A stretch of 64,000 bases of DNA. Origin: Novosphingobium sp. 18050 (GTDB lineage: Bacteria > Pseudomonadota > Alphaproteobacteria > Sphingomonadales > Sphingomonadaceae). The notes below the pieces were generated by a model. That model ran no database searches. It was not told the DNA's origin and was given only the letters and a program-made list of their open reading frames with translations. The DNA is taken from assembly GCF_902706195.1 (NCBI RefSeq), contig NZ_CACSJO010000017.1, forward strand, positions 1 through 64,000, read 5' to 3'. Position numbers and translations under genes: made by a program. Position 1 is the first letter of the stretch. The number at the start of each line of letters is the position of its first letter. Positions 8,861 to 17,666 of the stretch are shown here, piece after piece.

Positions 8861-11120
8861 GTGCGTTACCAATTTCTGGCGTGCTGCAGCATGGCTGCAG
8901 CCGCGACGGTTCTGAGCATGCCGGCATCAGCGCAAAACGAGGGACGAGCGAGCCTCCATCTTCCGGCGCAGGCTCTTGCGGTTTCGATCCGGGACATCGG
9001 CCGGTCGTTTGGGCGCAACGTGAGCGTCGACGACGCGCTCGTCGCGAGCCGTGCCGCCCCGGCGATCGACGCGAACCTGACGTTCGAGGAGGCGCTTGCA
9101 TCCGTGCTCGCCGGTAGCGGGCTGATGGCCGACTTTGCAGATAATGGTGCGGTGATCCGGGAAGACAAGACTGGCCAGGACGATGGCGGCGGTATCGTTG
9201 TCACGGGGTCGCGTATAGAGGCGCACCGATCGCATCGACCACGCTGTCATACCGTCGCGAGGCCATGCGTGATGCCGGGCAGTCTTCGTTTGCCGATGTT
9301 ATTCGGACTATCCCGCCGAACTTCGGTGGCGGGCAGAATGCGGGTGTCGGCTACCACGTCCCCGCCGGCAGCGGTTTAGATCTCGATGGCGGGTTATCGA
9401 TCAATCTCAGGGGACTGGGAAGCGATGCAACCCTGACGCTGCTCGATGGCCGAAGGATGAGTTACGCAGGCGCGACCCAGGGAATAGACCTCTCGGCAAT
9501 CCCATTCGGTGCGGTCGAGCGCATTGATGTCGTGCCCGGAGCGTCGGCGCTCTTCGGTTCGGATGCGGTCGCGGGGGTCGTCAACGTGATCCTGCGCCGC
9601 GATTTCAATGGACTGGAGACGAGCGCTCGGCTTGGTGGGTCGACTGACGGGGGAAATTTCCAGCAGCAGTACGGGGCGACCGCCGGAAGACGTTGGAGGT
9701 CGGGAAGTGCGATGCTTTCATATGAATATGCCCGCACCACGTCGGTCCAGGCGAACGAGCGCAGGCATGCCGAGGACCGTACGCCTGGTGTAACGCTGAC
9801 ACCCTATTTACGGCACCACAATGCAGCTCTGGTGGTGCGACAGACGGTGGCGGACAGCCTGACGTTCGACATCGACCTGCTCTGCAACAAACGGTGGTGG
9901 GGGCAGGCGCTGCCCCTCAACAGGGCCGGAGATCTTTCCGTCAGCCGGGTCAACTTTGCGCGAACTTCCCAATCCTGGAGCGCGGCGCCGTCGATTGCCC
10001 TTGCGCTGCCCGCCGAATGGCTGGTGACACTGGGCGGTAGCTATGGCTGGAACACTTCGGAATTTGGCGGCGTCTACACTTACGGTGCGGACCGATTCCC
10101 CGCCGCAGCAGGCATTTATCGCAACATCGCACAGAACGTCGAACTGTCGGGCAATGGCAAGCTGATCGAGATTCCCGGCGGCAACGTGAAGGCGGCGTTG
10201 GGCGCCGGCTACCGGCGCAATCTGTTCAGACGGTCAGGATCGACCGCCAGCGCAGTTATCGATGCATCGCAGGACAGTTATTACGCCTTTGGCGAGCTGA
10301 GTGTCCCCATATTCTGGCCCGGCCAGCTACCGGCACTCGGTCGGAGTCTCGATCTGAGCCTGGCAGCGCGTTACGAACGCTATCCGGATGTCGATTCAGT
10401 CGTGACCCCGAAGCTGGGGGTGATCTATGCCCCGAGCCCGGACTTTTCCATCAAGGGAAGCTGGGGACGATCCTTCCGTACCCCGACACTCTACGAGCAG
10501 TACCGGCCAGCGACCACGGCTCATTATGCGGCTTCGAGCTTCGGCGGCAGTGCCGGCGCCACGGCAATTTACGTTTGGGGAGGCAATGCCGACCTTTGTC
10601 CGGAACGATCAAGTAACTGGTCCGGCACGTTCGAGCTGCATCCCCGGTGGCTTGTCGGCGCGAAACTCGTCGTGAGCTACTTCGCTATTCGGTATCGCGA
10701 CCGGATCGTGACGCCGGTGGCCTACGTTTCGCAAGCTCTCTCCAATTCGGTTTACGCCGAATATTTTGAGGCGGATCCGAGTGCTACGGACCAGACCGCA
10801 GCAATTGCGAAGGGAACGACCTTCACCAACTATTCCGACACGGCCTACGATCCAGCCAGCGTCGTTGCGCTTGTCGACAATTCCAACGTCAATGCCGGCC
10901 GCCAGACCGTGCATGGGCTCGACATTCTGGCCAGCTACGAACTTGCGGCGTTCGGGGGAACTGTGAGGGCTCTCGCCAATGGCAGCTATATCAGGAGCCG
11001 GCAGAAGATCAGCTCCGGGCAGCCTACCACTGTCATGGCGGAGACCATCTTCAATCCACCTCATTTCCGGGCGCGAGGTGAGCTGGGGTGGAGCAACGAC
11101 ACGCTCTCATTAGTAGGCGC
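8861..11120 (+). pseudogene. TonB-dependent receptor with STN domain, frameshifted and 3'-truncated
   Basis: FecA-like receptor of the preceding FecI-FecR pair. A GTG start at 8861 with a strong AGGAGG site gives a signal peptide ending PASAQ, then an STN domain (LHLPAQALAVSIRDIGR...ASVLAGSG) and the TonB box IVVTGSRI. At about 9216 one base appears to be missing: the text GSRI is resumed one frame earlier as GAPIASTTLSYRREAMRDAGQ. The plug (INLRGLGSDATLTLLDGRR, GASALFGSDAVAGVVN) and most of the barrel follow to about 11110, where the frame runs into an IS3-family remnant and the C-terminal strands are lost. A sequencing error could explain the frameshift but not the truncation. Confidence 0.85.
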
Positions 11121-11304
11121 GCTCGGGCATGATGCCGATCCGGCGATAGCCAAAGCGTCGCCGCTTACCCGCGACCTCACGCATGGCGGCCCGGATGGCA
11201 CCATGGCCTGGCGGACGTTCGCGCCGGACCGTCTTGGGATCGACGCTCATCAGCACGCAGGTCCGGCGCTGGGAGATTGCATAGCGTCCCAACACCTTGA
11301 GCAC
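11115..11304 (-). pseudogene. IS3-family OrfB fragment
   Basis: N-terminal fragment of the OrfB transposase. It reads LKVLGRYAISQRRTCVLMSVDPKTVRRERP, then GKRRRFGYRRIGIM, which is the pre-catalytic HTH_21 part of the family. The DDE integrase core is absent, as the sequence stops at the junction with the receptor pseudogene. Confidence 0.8.
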
Positions 11305-11330
11305 TGCATCCCGCCGCTGGCTTGGCGTCG

Positions 11331-11594
11331 TCAGGCTTTTCCCAGCAGATACGTGAGGATGACGTTGTCGAGCATGCTGTCCGCCAGCAAGCGGTTCAGC
11401 TTCCCATTCTCATCCTCAAGCTGGCGCAGCCGGCGGGCATCAGACACTTCCATGCCGCCGTACTTGCCCTTCAACTCGTAAAACGTTGCAGTGCTCAGCC
11501 CATGCTTACGGCAAATCTCGACCGTCGGCAGCCCGGCCTCCTGCTCTTTGAGCATCCCGATGATCTGCGCCTCGGTAAAACGGTTCTTCCTCAT
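11331..11594 (-). CDS. IS3-family transposase OrfA (helix-turn-helix)
   Basis: DNA-binding OrfA of 87 residues with the family start MRKNRFTEAQIIGMLKEQEAG, a helix-turn-helix (VEICRKHGLSTATFYELKGKYGG) and the leucine-zipper-like tail RLRQLEDENGKLNRLLADSMLDN. The length and order match intact OrfA proteins of the IS407-like group, where OrfA is fused to OrfB by programmed frameshifting; here OrfB is cut, so no active transposase can be made. Confidence 0.85.
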   Translation of the reverse strand: MRKNRFTEAQIIGMLKEQEAGLPTVEICRKHGLSTATFYELKGKYGGMEVSDARRLRQLEDENGKLNRLLADSMLDNVILTYLLGKA

Positions 11595-11727
11595 ACGTCT
11601 GCTCCTTCCCGTGGGAAGGCCCTACATTAGAATGAGGGAGCTTTCGGGGGGCAGGTCATTTGCTGTAACGACTCCTCGGATTTTCAATCATCTGTTAATA
11701 GCCCGGCGCTCCACGAAGGGTCTGATT

Positions 11728-12321
11728 TTGACGACGATACGAAAAGACAATGGTAACACGCGTAACAAAGGCTTCGAGGCAACGCATCAGGTCATCATCG
11801 AAACGGCGGTTCGCCTCATCTCGGACAAAGGGATCGAAGCGCTGTCGATGGCGGCGATTTCCCGTGCGGCCGGCGTCAACCGGACTACGCTTTATTACCA
11901 TTTCGCCAACCGCGAGGCGCTTGTCGAGGCGGTCAAGGACTGGTCCGCGCAGCAACTGACGCGCGGGTTCAGCGACGACCTGCCGCGGGACGAGCGGACC
12001 GCGCACATCACCCGTTTCGTGCTGGAGAACAATGAAGTCGCCAAACTGTTCATCGACGACTTCCTGGCGCCCGGTGACATCCGCGCGCGCTATCCGCGCT
12101 GGGACGACCTCGTCTCCGGCATCGGACGTGATGCGCGGGGTGCGGGAGCCGACGACTTCGACGCGGAGATCTACTCGCTGATCATGCTGACCGCCGCCTT
12201 CATCGCGCCTCGAGTGTTCATAGGCAGCGTGCGTCCGGACATGCCGGTGGATGAGGTGGTCGACCGGTTCAGCAAGGAGCACCTGCGCGTTCTCCGACGC
12301 GATGGTCTCATGGACGAATGA
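11728..12321 (+). CDS. TetR-family transcriptional regulator
   Basis: Regulator of 197 residues. The N-terminal helix-turn-helix is typical: VIIETAVRLISDKGIEALSM, AISRAAGVNRTTLYYHFANR EALVEAV. The C-terminal ligand domain is unassigned. I use the TTG at 11728, which has AAGGG seven bases upstream; a longer ATG at 11632 would lie inside the IS remnant end. It precedes the Rieske oxygenase, small protein and SDR genes in the same direction and probably controls them. Palindromes in the following gap (ACACATGTGT at 12334-12343 and CGACA...TGTCG around it) are candidate operators. Confidence 0.85.
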   Translation: MTTIRKDNGNTRNKGFEATHQVIIETAVRLISDKGIEALSMAAISRAAGVNRTTLYYHFANREALVEAVKDWSAQQLTRGFSDDLPRDERTAHITRFVLENNEVAKLFIDDFLAPGDIRARYPRWDDLVSGIGRDARGAGADDFDAEIYSLIMLTAAFIAPRVFIGSVRPDMPVDEVVDRFSKEHLRVLRRDGLMDE

Positions 12322-12431
12322 GATAAAATTTCGACACATGTGTTGCAATTGTCGGTGAAGAAGGTTTAGATGGCTTCACAGCGGACCAGTCGAGTCATCC
12401 GGCGGCCGCGATGGAGAGGAGCCAAGGCGCC
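12322..12431 (+). promoter_or_regulatory. Candidate TetR operator/promoter region
   Basis: The gap between the TetR gene and the oxygenase contains the perfect 10-base palindrome ACACATGTGT (12334-12343), nested in a wider inverted repeat CGACA (12332-12336) with TGTCG (12350-12354). The location upstream of the oxygenase operon suits a TetR operator, but no binding evidence can be seen in sequence alone. Confidence 0.35.
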
Positions 12432-13619
12432 ATGGCAGGACAAGCCACCGCATTCAGTCCGGTATCGCAATCACATCTCGATTGGCTGGGCACCGATCCC
12501 ATTCCTGCCGAGCCTTACTATGACCCAGCCTTTTACGAGCTTGAGCGACAGGCGGTTTTCTTAAAAAGCTGGATCGAGGTCGGCCACGTCTGCGAGCTGC
12601 CGGATTCTGGCAGCTTCATCCGCCGCGAGATCGAGTTCGCCAAGGCATCGATCCTGATCGTACGCGGTAAGGACGGCACGATCCGGGCTTTTCACAACGT
12701 CTGCACGCACCGGGGCACGCAGCTGGTCGAAGCCGAAGCCGGGCGGCAGTCAACGTTCAGTTGCCCCTATCACATGTGGACCTTCGGCACCGACGGCGGA
12801 CTGATCTCGGCGCCGGATTTCGGTCAGTTCCACGTGGCCAAGGAGGACTGCTCTCTGCCGAAGGTGGCGGTCGAGGTCTGCGCAGGGCTCATTTTCATCA
12901 ACTTCGCCGACCGCCCGCCGCCGCTGCGCGAGTGGCTAGGCGATCTCGCCGACCGGCTCGACACGCTGCTCGTGGCCCGTGCGACGGCGTTTCACGAATA
13001 CGTCTATGAAATCGACGCCAACTGGAAACTGACTTACGACAACTTCCAGGAGAACTACCATCTCCGCTTCATTCACCCGCGCTCCGGCGGGGCAGGGACC
13101 GGCCCGGAAAATCCTTTCGGATATCCCGTTCGCTACGGCTTCCATGGACAACACCGGACCCAGACGATCTGGTCCAATGCCTCCGCGCCGCCGCCGCCCC
13201 CGGCCGCCATGCTGGCCTACGCAGCTGCGGGCCGGGCTGCGGCGGTTAACGGCCTTGGCGTGAATGACGCGAAGGATTACATCGCGCTGTTCCCGAACTT
13301 CTTCCTGTTCGGATCACCGGTTCAGCATTTCTCCCACGTTATCATGCCGATCGACGCAACGCGGTCGCGTGGGGTGATCCGGATCTACTGGATCGGCGAG
13401 GATACGTCAGCCAGCGAGAGCTTCGCGCGCGAATTTCTAATGGCTACCGCGCGCGACATCCACGCCGAGGACCGCGCCGTCATCGAGGCTGGGCAGAAAG
13501 GCCTAAGCAGCGGCGCACTCAAGAACATCCATTTCCAGACGCAGGAAGTGCTGTGCCGCCACCTCTACCAGCAGGTCGCCGCGGCGGTAGAGCGTCATCA
13601 GGCGGAGAATGCGCGATGA
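12432..13619 (+). CDS. Rieske non-heme iron oxygenase, alpha subunit
   Basis: Catalytic subunit of a ring-hydroxylating or demethylating oxygenase, 395 residues. The Rieske [2Fe-2S] ligands are Cys91/His93 (CTHRG) and Cys111/His114 (CPYH). The mononuclear iron site is seen as NFQENYHLRFIHP in the SRPBCC domain. I chose the ATG at 12432, which has GGAGAGGAG ten bases upstream, rather than the ATG at 12411 with none. No beta subunit, ferredoxin or reductase is adjacent, so it is an alpha-only type needing electron carriers from elsewhere. The stop overlaps the start of the next small gene, so the two are translationally coupled. The substrate is unknown. Confidence 0.9.
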   Translation: MAGQATAFSPVSQSHLDWLGTDPIPAEPYYDPAFYELERQAVFLKSWIEVGHVCELPDSGSFIRREIEFAKASILIVRGKDGTIRAFHNVCTHRGTQLVEAEAGRQSTFSCPYHMWTFGTDGGLISAPDFGQFHVAKEDCSLPKVAVEVCAGLIFINFADRPPPLREWLGDLADRLDTLLVARATAFHEYVYEIDANWKLTYDNFQENYHLRFIHPRSGGAGTGPENPFGYPVRYGFHGQHRTQTIWSNASAPPPPPAAMLAYAAAGRAAAVNGLGVNDAKDYIALFPNFFLFGSPVQHFSHVIMPIDATRSRGVIRIYWIGEDTSASESFAREFLMATARDIHAEDRAVIEAGQKGLSSGALKNIHFQTQEVLCRHLYQQVAAAVERHQAENAR

Positions 13620-13954
13620 CCGCGAACCTTCCCGCCGGCTTCGAGGCCCTCGAACCCTTTGTCGCGAACTGGGCCGGCCGCACTGCGGCGGACCGCGCCG
13701 CCCTGCGAGGAGCATATCCGCCGGCCGAACGCGCCGCGTTCCATGCGGCCTGCGCGCCTCTTATCGAAAGAGGGCTCAGGCAACTCGACGCCAAGCCGCT
13801 CCGTGACCTCGATGAGGGCGAGCGCCGCTTGCTGGACCTGTTCCTGACTTACGCCCACGTCTCGCTCGCGATTGACGTGCAGGCGTCCGACGAGGACAGG
13901 CACCGACCGCTGCGAGAGGCGATGCGCGTGACTCGCGCGCCGGTCGATTTCTGA
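13616..13954 (+). CDS. Small protein coupled to Rieske oxygenase, function unknown
   Basis: A 112-residue soluble, mostly helical protein. Its ATG overlaps the oxygenase stop (ATGA), which argues strongly that it is real and made in proportion to the oxygenase. It is charged and alanine-rich, with no signal peptide, membrane helix, cysteine cluster or ferredoxin motif. I do not recognise a family. The position suggests an accessory subunit of the oxygenase or a substrate-handling partner; this is inference from coupling only. Confidence 0.75.
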   Translation: MTANLPAGFEALEPFVANWAGRTAADRAALRGAYPPAERAAFHAACAPLIERGLRQLDAKPLRDLDEGERRLLDLFLTYAHVSLAIDVQASDEDRHRPLREAMRVTRAPVDF

Positions 13955-13979
13955 TCAATTCGAAAGTGGGAAGACCAAG

Positions 13980-14804
13980 ATGGACGTAACCGAAAAGGTT
14001 GTCTTCATATCGGGAGGCGGCGGCGGGATCGGCGGCGGCATGGCGATGGCGTTCGCCGAGCGCGGTGCCAAGATCGTCCTTGCCGATATCGACGTGGGAC
14101 ACGCGCAGGAAGAAGCAGACAGGCTCCCTGCCGGCAGCGACGTGGCGGTTGTGCAGCTCGACGTCACCGACCCCGACAGCTGGGCGGCGGCACGATCGGC
14201 CGCCGAGGATCGCTTCGGCGCGGTGGAAGTGCTTTGCAACAATGCGGGTATTTCATCGGGCTTCCGGCCAATCGTCGAGACGCGCGCGGCCGACTTCGAA
14301 CGGCTGATGAGCATCAACGTGACCGGCGTATACCACGGGATCGCCGCTTTCGCGCCCGGCATGATCGAGCGCGGCCGGGGGCACATCGTCAACACCTCGT
14401 CGATGAACGGGCTCAATCCCTTCGCCAGTTTCGCGGCCTATTCGGCGAGCAAGTTCGCGGTGCTCGGCCTGTCCGACGCCGTCCGGGCTGAACTCGCGCC
14501 TTCCGGCGTGGGCGTCTCCACTTTGTTCCCCGGCCTGACGCGGAGCCGCATGTCGGAATCGATGTCGTCCGGCCCGGTCGCCCTCGACGAAGCACGGGCG
14601 GCGGCGATCCGGGCGAACATGATGGAGCCGGTGTGGCTCGGCCGCGCGGTGGTGCGCGCTGTCGAAGCGAATGAGCCCTACATTATCACCCATCCCGAAT
14701 ACGCCGAGGCAACCAAGGCCCGGTTCGAGCAAATCATGTCGGCTTTCGGTGAACCCGCGCAGCCTGGCTACCGTACCGGCCAATCGGCGACTGCGGTAGT
14801 TTAG
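13980..14804 (+). CDS. Short-chain dehydrogenase/reductase (SDR)
   Basis: NAD(P)-dependent oxidoreductase of 274 residues with a classical SDR layout: glycine-rich cofactor loop SGGGGGIGGGMA (residues 11-22), NNAG strand motif, catalytic Ser in NTSSMNG and the YSASK motif (Tyr and Lys). An Asp following the second strand (LADIDVG) suggests NAD rather than NADP preference. It lies 25 bases after the small gene and probably oxidises the product of the oxygenase. A decayed copy of the 5' end of a very similar gene lies at 63197-63325. Confidence 0.92.
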   Translation: MDVTEKVVFISGGGGGIGGGMAMAFAERGAKIVLADIDVGHAQEEADRLPAGSDVAVVQLDVTDPDSWAAARSAAEDRFGAVEVLCNNAGISSGFRPIVETRAADFERLMSINVTGVYHGIAAFAPGMIERGRGHIVNTSSMNGLNPFASFAAYSASKFAVLGLSDAVRAELAPSGVGVSTLFPGLTRSRMSESMSSGPVALDEARAAAIRANMMEPVWLGRAVVRAVEANEPYIITHPEYAEATKARFEQIMSAFGEPAQPGYRTGQSATAVV

Positions 14805-14822
14805 GAAAAAGAAGGCTCGCAC

Positions 14823-15062
14823 CTAGCCACGGTGGGCAGACTGGATCGTTTCGGCGATGCTCTTCGAGTCTGAGGCAACCGGTGGAAGGTGCGTCGCTGG
14901 TACATCGAGATAGGCCATTTTCATGACCTCGCCCTGGCTGGTGAAAGCGTATTGCCGGACCGGCCGCTCTTAGGAGAAGTCCGCCAACATCGGATCGGCG
15001 ATGGCGGGTGCGGCAGGCTCGCGACGATCGTCATCAGCGCCAAAGCCGCCCCTCGGTTCCAT
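14823..15062 (-). pseudogene. Alpha/beta-hydrolase N-terminal remnant
   Basis: On the minus strand the segment 14969-14823 reads ERPVRQYAFTSQGEVMKMA then YLDV, which is the stretch that precedes the catalytic core in a family of secreted alpha/beta-hydrolases (pattern PV..F.FTSQGQ.L.MAYMDV). An in-frame TAA at 14970-14972 separates it from an upstream open part starting at 15062, and the core with the nucleophile elbow is absent. This is therefore a truncated, broken gene. The identification rests on remembered family pattern and is tentative. Confidence 0.5.
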
Positions 15063-15071
15063 GTACACCCC

Positions 15072-16379
15072 TCATCGTACACTGCGCGTTGGAGCGATGC
15101 GCCAGACGGTGTTTGACAGATCGTCCGCCACCAGCAGGGCTTTGCCGACCGGGTCGAAAGTCACGCCGACCGGCCGCCCGCGCGCCTTGCCGTCCTTGCC
15201 GATGAAGCCGGTAACGAAATTCTGGGGTTTGCCGCTCGGCTGCCCGTTAGTGAACGGAATCCAGACCACCTTGTAGCCCGCCAGATCCTGCCGGTTCCAG
15301 CTGCCATGTTCACCGACGAAGGCGCCGTCGGCATATGTCCCGCCGAACCCGCCCTCGGTGACGAAGCCGAGGCCCAGAGCTGCAACGTGAGAACCCAGCG
15401 CATAATCGGGAGCGATGGCTTTCTTCACCATCTCCGGGTCCTGCGGATGGACGCGCGGATCGACGTTCGCACCCCAGTAGCTGTAAGGCCAGCCGTAGAA
15501 CGCGCCGGGGCGGACTGAGGTCAGGTAATCCGGCACCAGTTGTGCGCCCAGTTCGTCACGCTCATTGGCGACGGCCCACAGCGCCTGCGTTGCGGGATTC
15601 ACCGCCAGAGCCGTGGGATTGCGTATGCCCGAAGCGTACGTGCGGTGCGCGCCGGTCTCGCGATCGATCTCCCACACCACGGCGCGGTCTTCTTCCACCG
15701 CCATGCCGCGTTCACCCACGTTGCTGTTCGAGCCAATACCGACGTATAGTTTCGATCCGTCTGCGCTGGCGGCGAGGGATTTGGTCCAGTGATGGTTGGG
15801 CTTGGACGGCAGCTTTGTCACCACTTGTCCGGCAGTGTCGATGCGCGTGGTTCCGCCGCTATAGGGGAAGCGCAGCAGGGCATCCTGGTTGGCGACGTAC
15901 AGGTCCCCGCCCACCAGCGCGAGCCCGTAGGGAGCATTGAGGCCGTCGATGAGCACGGACTTGAATTCGAAGGCGCCATCGCGGTCGGCGTCACGCAGCA
16001 GGGTAATGCGGTTGCCGCCCTTCACGCCGGTTTTGCCGAGACTTTTGATATAGCCCGCGATCACGTCCTTGGGGCGCAACTTGGGCGCGCCGCCGCCGCT
16101 GCCTTCGGCAACGAGGATGTCGCCATTGGGAAGAACGAGCATCTGGCGGGGCACTTTCAGGCCGGTGGCGATGGGCGTTATCGAAAAGCCCTTGGGCACA
16201 GTCGGCTTCGCGCCTTCCCATTCGGCGGGCCGCGCGATCTTCATCGGGGGCAGCAGGGTTTCCTTCTGGCCGGGCAGGGTGGGGCGCGGTCCGGTCTGGT
16301 CGGCGGCAGGTTCGGTCCCGCAGGCGCACAGGGCAAGCGAGAGTGCGGCGGAGGCGGCAAACGTGCGCAGGGCGATCAT
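15072..16379 (-). CDS. PQQ-dependent sugar dehydrogenase of the sorbosone/glucose (GSDH) type, lipoprotein
   Basis: Soluble-type quinoprotein dehydrogenase fold (six-bladed propeller), 435 residues. The N-terminus MIALRTFAASAALSLALCAC looks like a lipoprotein signal with an acylated Cys near position 20, so it probably sits in the periplasm attached to a membrane. Family landmarks include LKVPRQMLVLPNGDILVAEG, GIRNPTALAVNP and the C-terminal blade GVTFDPVGKALLVADDLSN with VWRIA. The true substrate is not predictable. The start overlaps the stop of the DUF2231 gene (ATGA), so both are cotranscribed. Confidence 0.85.
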   Translation of the reverse strand: MIALRTFAASAALSLALCACGTEPAADQTGPRPTLPGQKETLLPPMKIARPAEWEGAKPTVPKGFSITPIATGLKVPRQMLVLPNGDILVAEGSGGGAPKLRPKDVIAGYIKSLGKTGVKGGNRITLLRDADRDGAFEFKSVLIDGLNAPYGLALVGGDLYVANQDALLRFPYSGGTTRIDTAGQVVTKLPSKPNHHWTKSLAASADGSKLYVGIGSNSNVGERGMAVEEDRAVVWEIDRETGAHRTYASGIRNPTALAVNPATQALWAVANERDELGAQLVPDYLTSVRPGAFYGWPYSYWGANVDPRVHPQDPEMVKKAIAPDYALGSHVAALGLGFVTEGGFGGTYADGAFVGEHGSWNRQDLAGYKVVWIPFTNGQPSGKPQNFVTGFIGKDGKARGRPVGVTFDPVGKALLVADDLSNTVWRIAPTRSVR

Positions 16380-16792
16380 GTGCGCGCCTCCCTGCTTGGG
16401 GAGTAACCGTTCCACCCGGCGGCAAGCGCCAGCACGCTCGACACGATCGAGAGGGTCAGCCCGGTCGTTCCGACCGAACTCCAACCGTCATGGCTATGCT
16501 GGAAAGCATTCAAGAGGCCAGCGACCCACATCAGTGCCAGCACGAGAGCAAGAAAATGGAGCGGCTTGCCAAGTACGAGCGCAGCGATGGACCATACCAG
16601 TGCCAGACCTCCGAAAACGAGCGCGCCGGTGATGAGCCAGGCCGAGAAATTCGACCACTGCATCTCGGAACTCTGAAGATAGGTGATGTCCGATAGCAGC
16701 GCGCCCGGAAACAGGGCCACGGGAAAGGCGAGGAGCAATGAATGCAAAGGATGCATCGCAGACGAGGCACGGGGTGAAAGGGCAGCCGGCAA
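16376..16792 (-). CDS. DUF2231 four-helix membrane protein
   Basis: Integral membrane protein of 138 residues with four hydrophobic helices and the typical start HPLHSLLLAFPVALFPGAL. A TTG at 16792 has AGGAG seven bases upstream and is the better start; an ATG at 16756 lacks a site. DUF2231 proteins often accompany sorbosone-dehydrogenase-like genes and may pass electrons or anchor the partner, but no function is proven. It overlaps the dehydrogenase gene by four bases. Confidence 0.8.
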   Translation of the reverse strand: MPAALSPRASSAMHPLHSLLLAFPVALFPGALLSDITYLQSSEMQWSNFSAWLITGALVFGGLALVWSIAALVLGKPLHFLALVLALMWVAGLLNAFQHSHDGWSSVGTTGLTLSIVSSVLALAAGWNGYSPSREART

Positions 16793-17666
16793 GATGAAAC
16801 TCCTGGGCGCCCGGTGGCGGACACCTTCGCTGATCGCAATGCGTAACGTACTCCATTGGTTGCATTACAGCATCGCGTGCAAGTTGCGCGCAGAGGAGCG
16901 GAGGCATGGGGAAGCTCGCATTGCCGCGCGAATGAAGGGGTAATGCAGCTATATCTGATGCCACTGGATTTGGTTTTACCCACCGCAACTCGGTGCGACC
17001 CGAAGGGAGCGACAGCGCCTTTTAACAACTCAAGGCCCGCCCCGATTTCAATCGGTGCCGGGTCTGTTTTCAAGGGCGCCGATACATTGGCGTACCCGTT
17101 CAAGCCATCACAGTCGCTAGCAGAATTTTAGCTAGTCGACTAGTTAAGTGACATTCATTGAGGGCCCATTCGTCGCAAAGAAGTTTTACTTCAGCGACAG
17201 CAAGCGCATCGGGCCGTCTCGCTGGCGATGCAGTCGGTCATTGTCCCTCGTCTGCACCATCGCCCAGCTTCAGGTCGATCATCCGGTTGAAGAATTCGAG
17301 CAGGGCAGCCTCATCCTGGGGCCAGCTTCCGAACGAAGCGCCTTCCATTGCCAAGACTATATCGAGCTCATCGGCATTTCGAAGCCGTTCCGAAGCGGCG
17401 TTCCCGATCTTCATGCCTGGTTCCTGATGCGTTATCGGATATCCGAATGGCACCGCTCGCTACGCGCAACCCGCAGGTCCGGCAATCCGGGTAAGGGTTA
17501 AGTATTGTTAAGCAGTTTTGCTGCTGCAATTTCTGGAGGCGTTAGTCGCCCATATGGCCCTGAAAGTGGTTTTGCGTCTGCTTGAACTTTGGCGGTAATA
17601 TCCATACGCAGCCGAAGCTAAGGGGCCCCCTCGGGGCGTGACGCATAAATTGCCGGGGAAGTCTGG
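16793..17666. other. Long intergenic region, no supported gene
   Basis: About 870 bases between the divergent DUF2231 and TBDR genes. A 71-codon minus-strand frame at 17238-17453 has a protein-like composition (SWPQDEAALLEFFNRMIDL) and could be a small or remnant gene, but I do not recognise it. A perfect 12-base palindrome CTAGTCGACTAG lies at 17132-17143. Promoters for the flanking genes must lie here. Confidence 0.4.

Larger units (their letters stand above)
11115..11658 (-). mobile_element. IS3-family (IS407-like) insertion remnant
   Basis: Remnant of an IS3-family element on the minus strand. It keeps the complete orfA (11331-11594) and the first 60 or so codons of orfB, ending abruptly against the truncated receptor gene. 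The end upstream of orfA reads, on the minus strand, TGACCTGCCCCCC (11646-11658), a typical terminal inverted repeat start for this group. The other end is missing, so a deletion after insertion removed most of orfB together with the 3' end of the receptor. The element cannot move by itself. Confidence 0.8.

Noticed and set aside
17132..17143. Perfect palindrome CTAGTCGACTAG
   Set aside because: It is unrelated to the GTATAC operator and occurs once; a 12-base palindrome in 64 kb is not strong evidence by itself.
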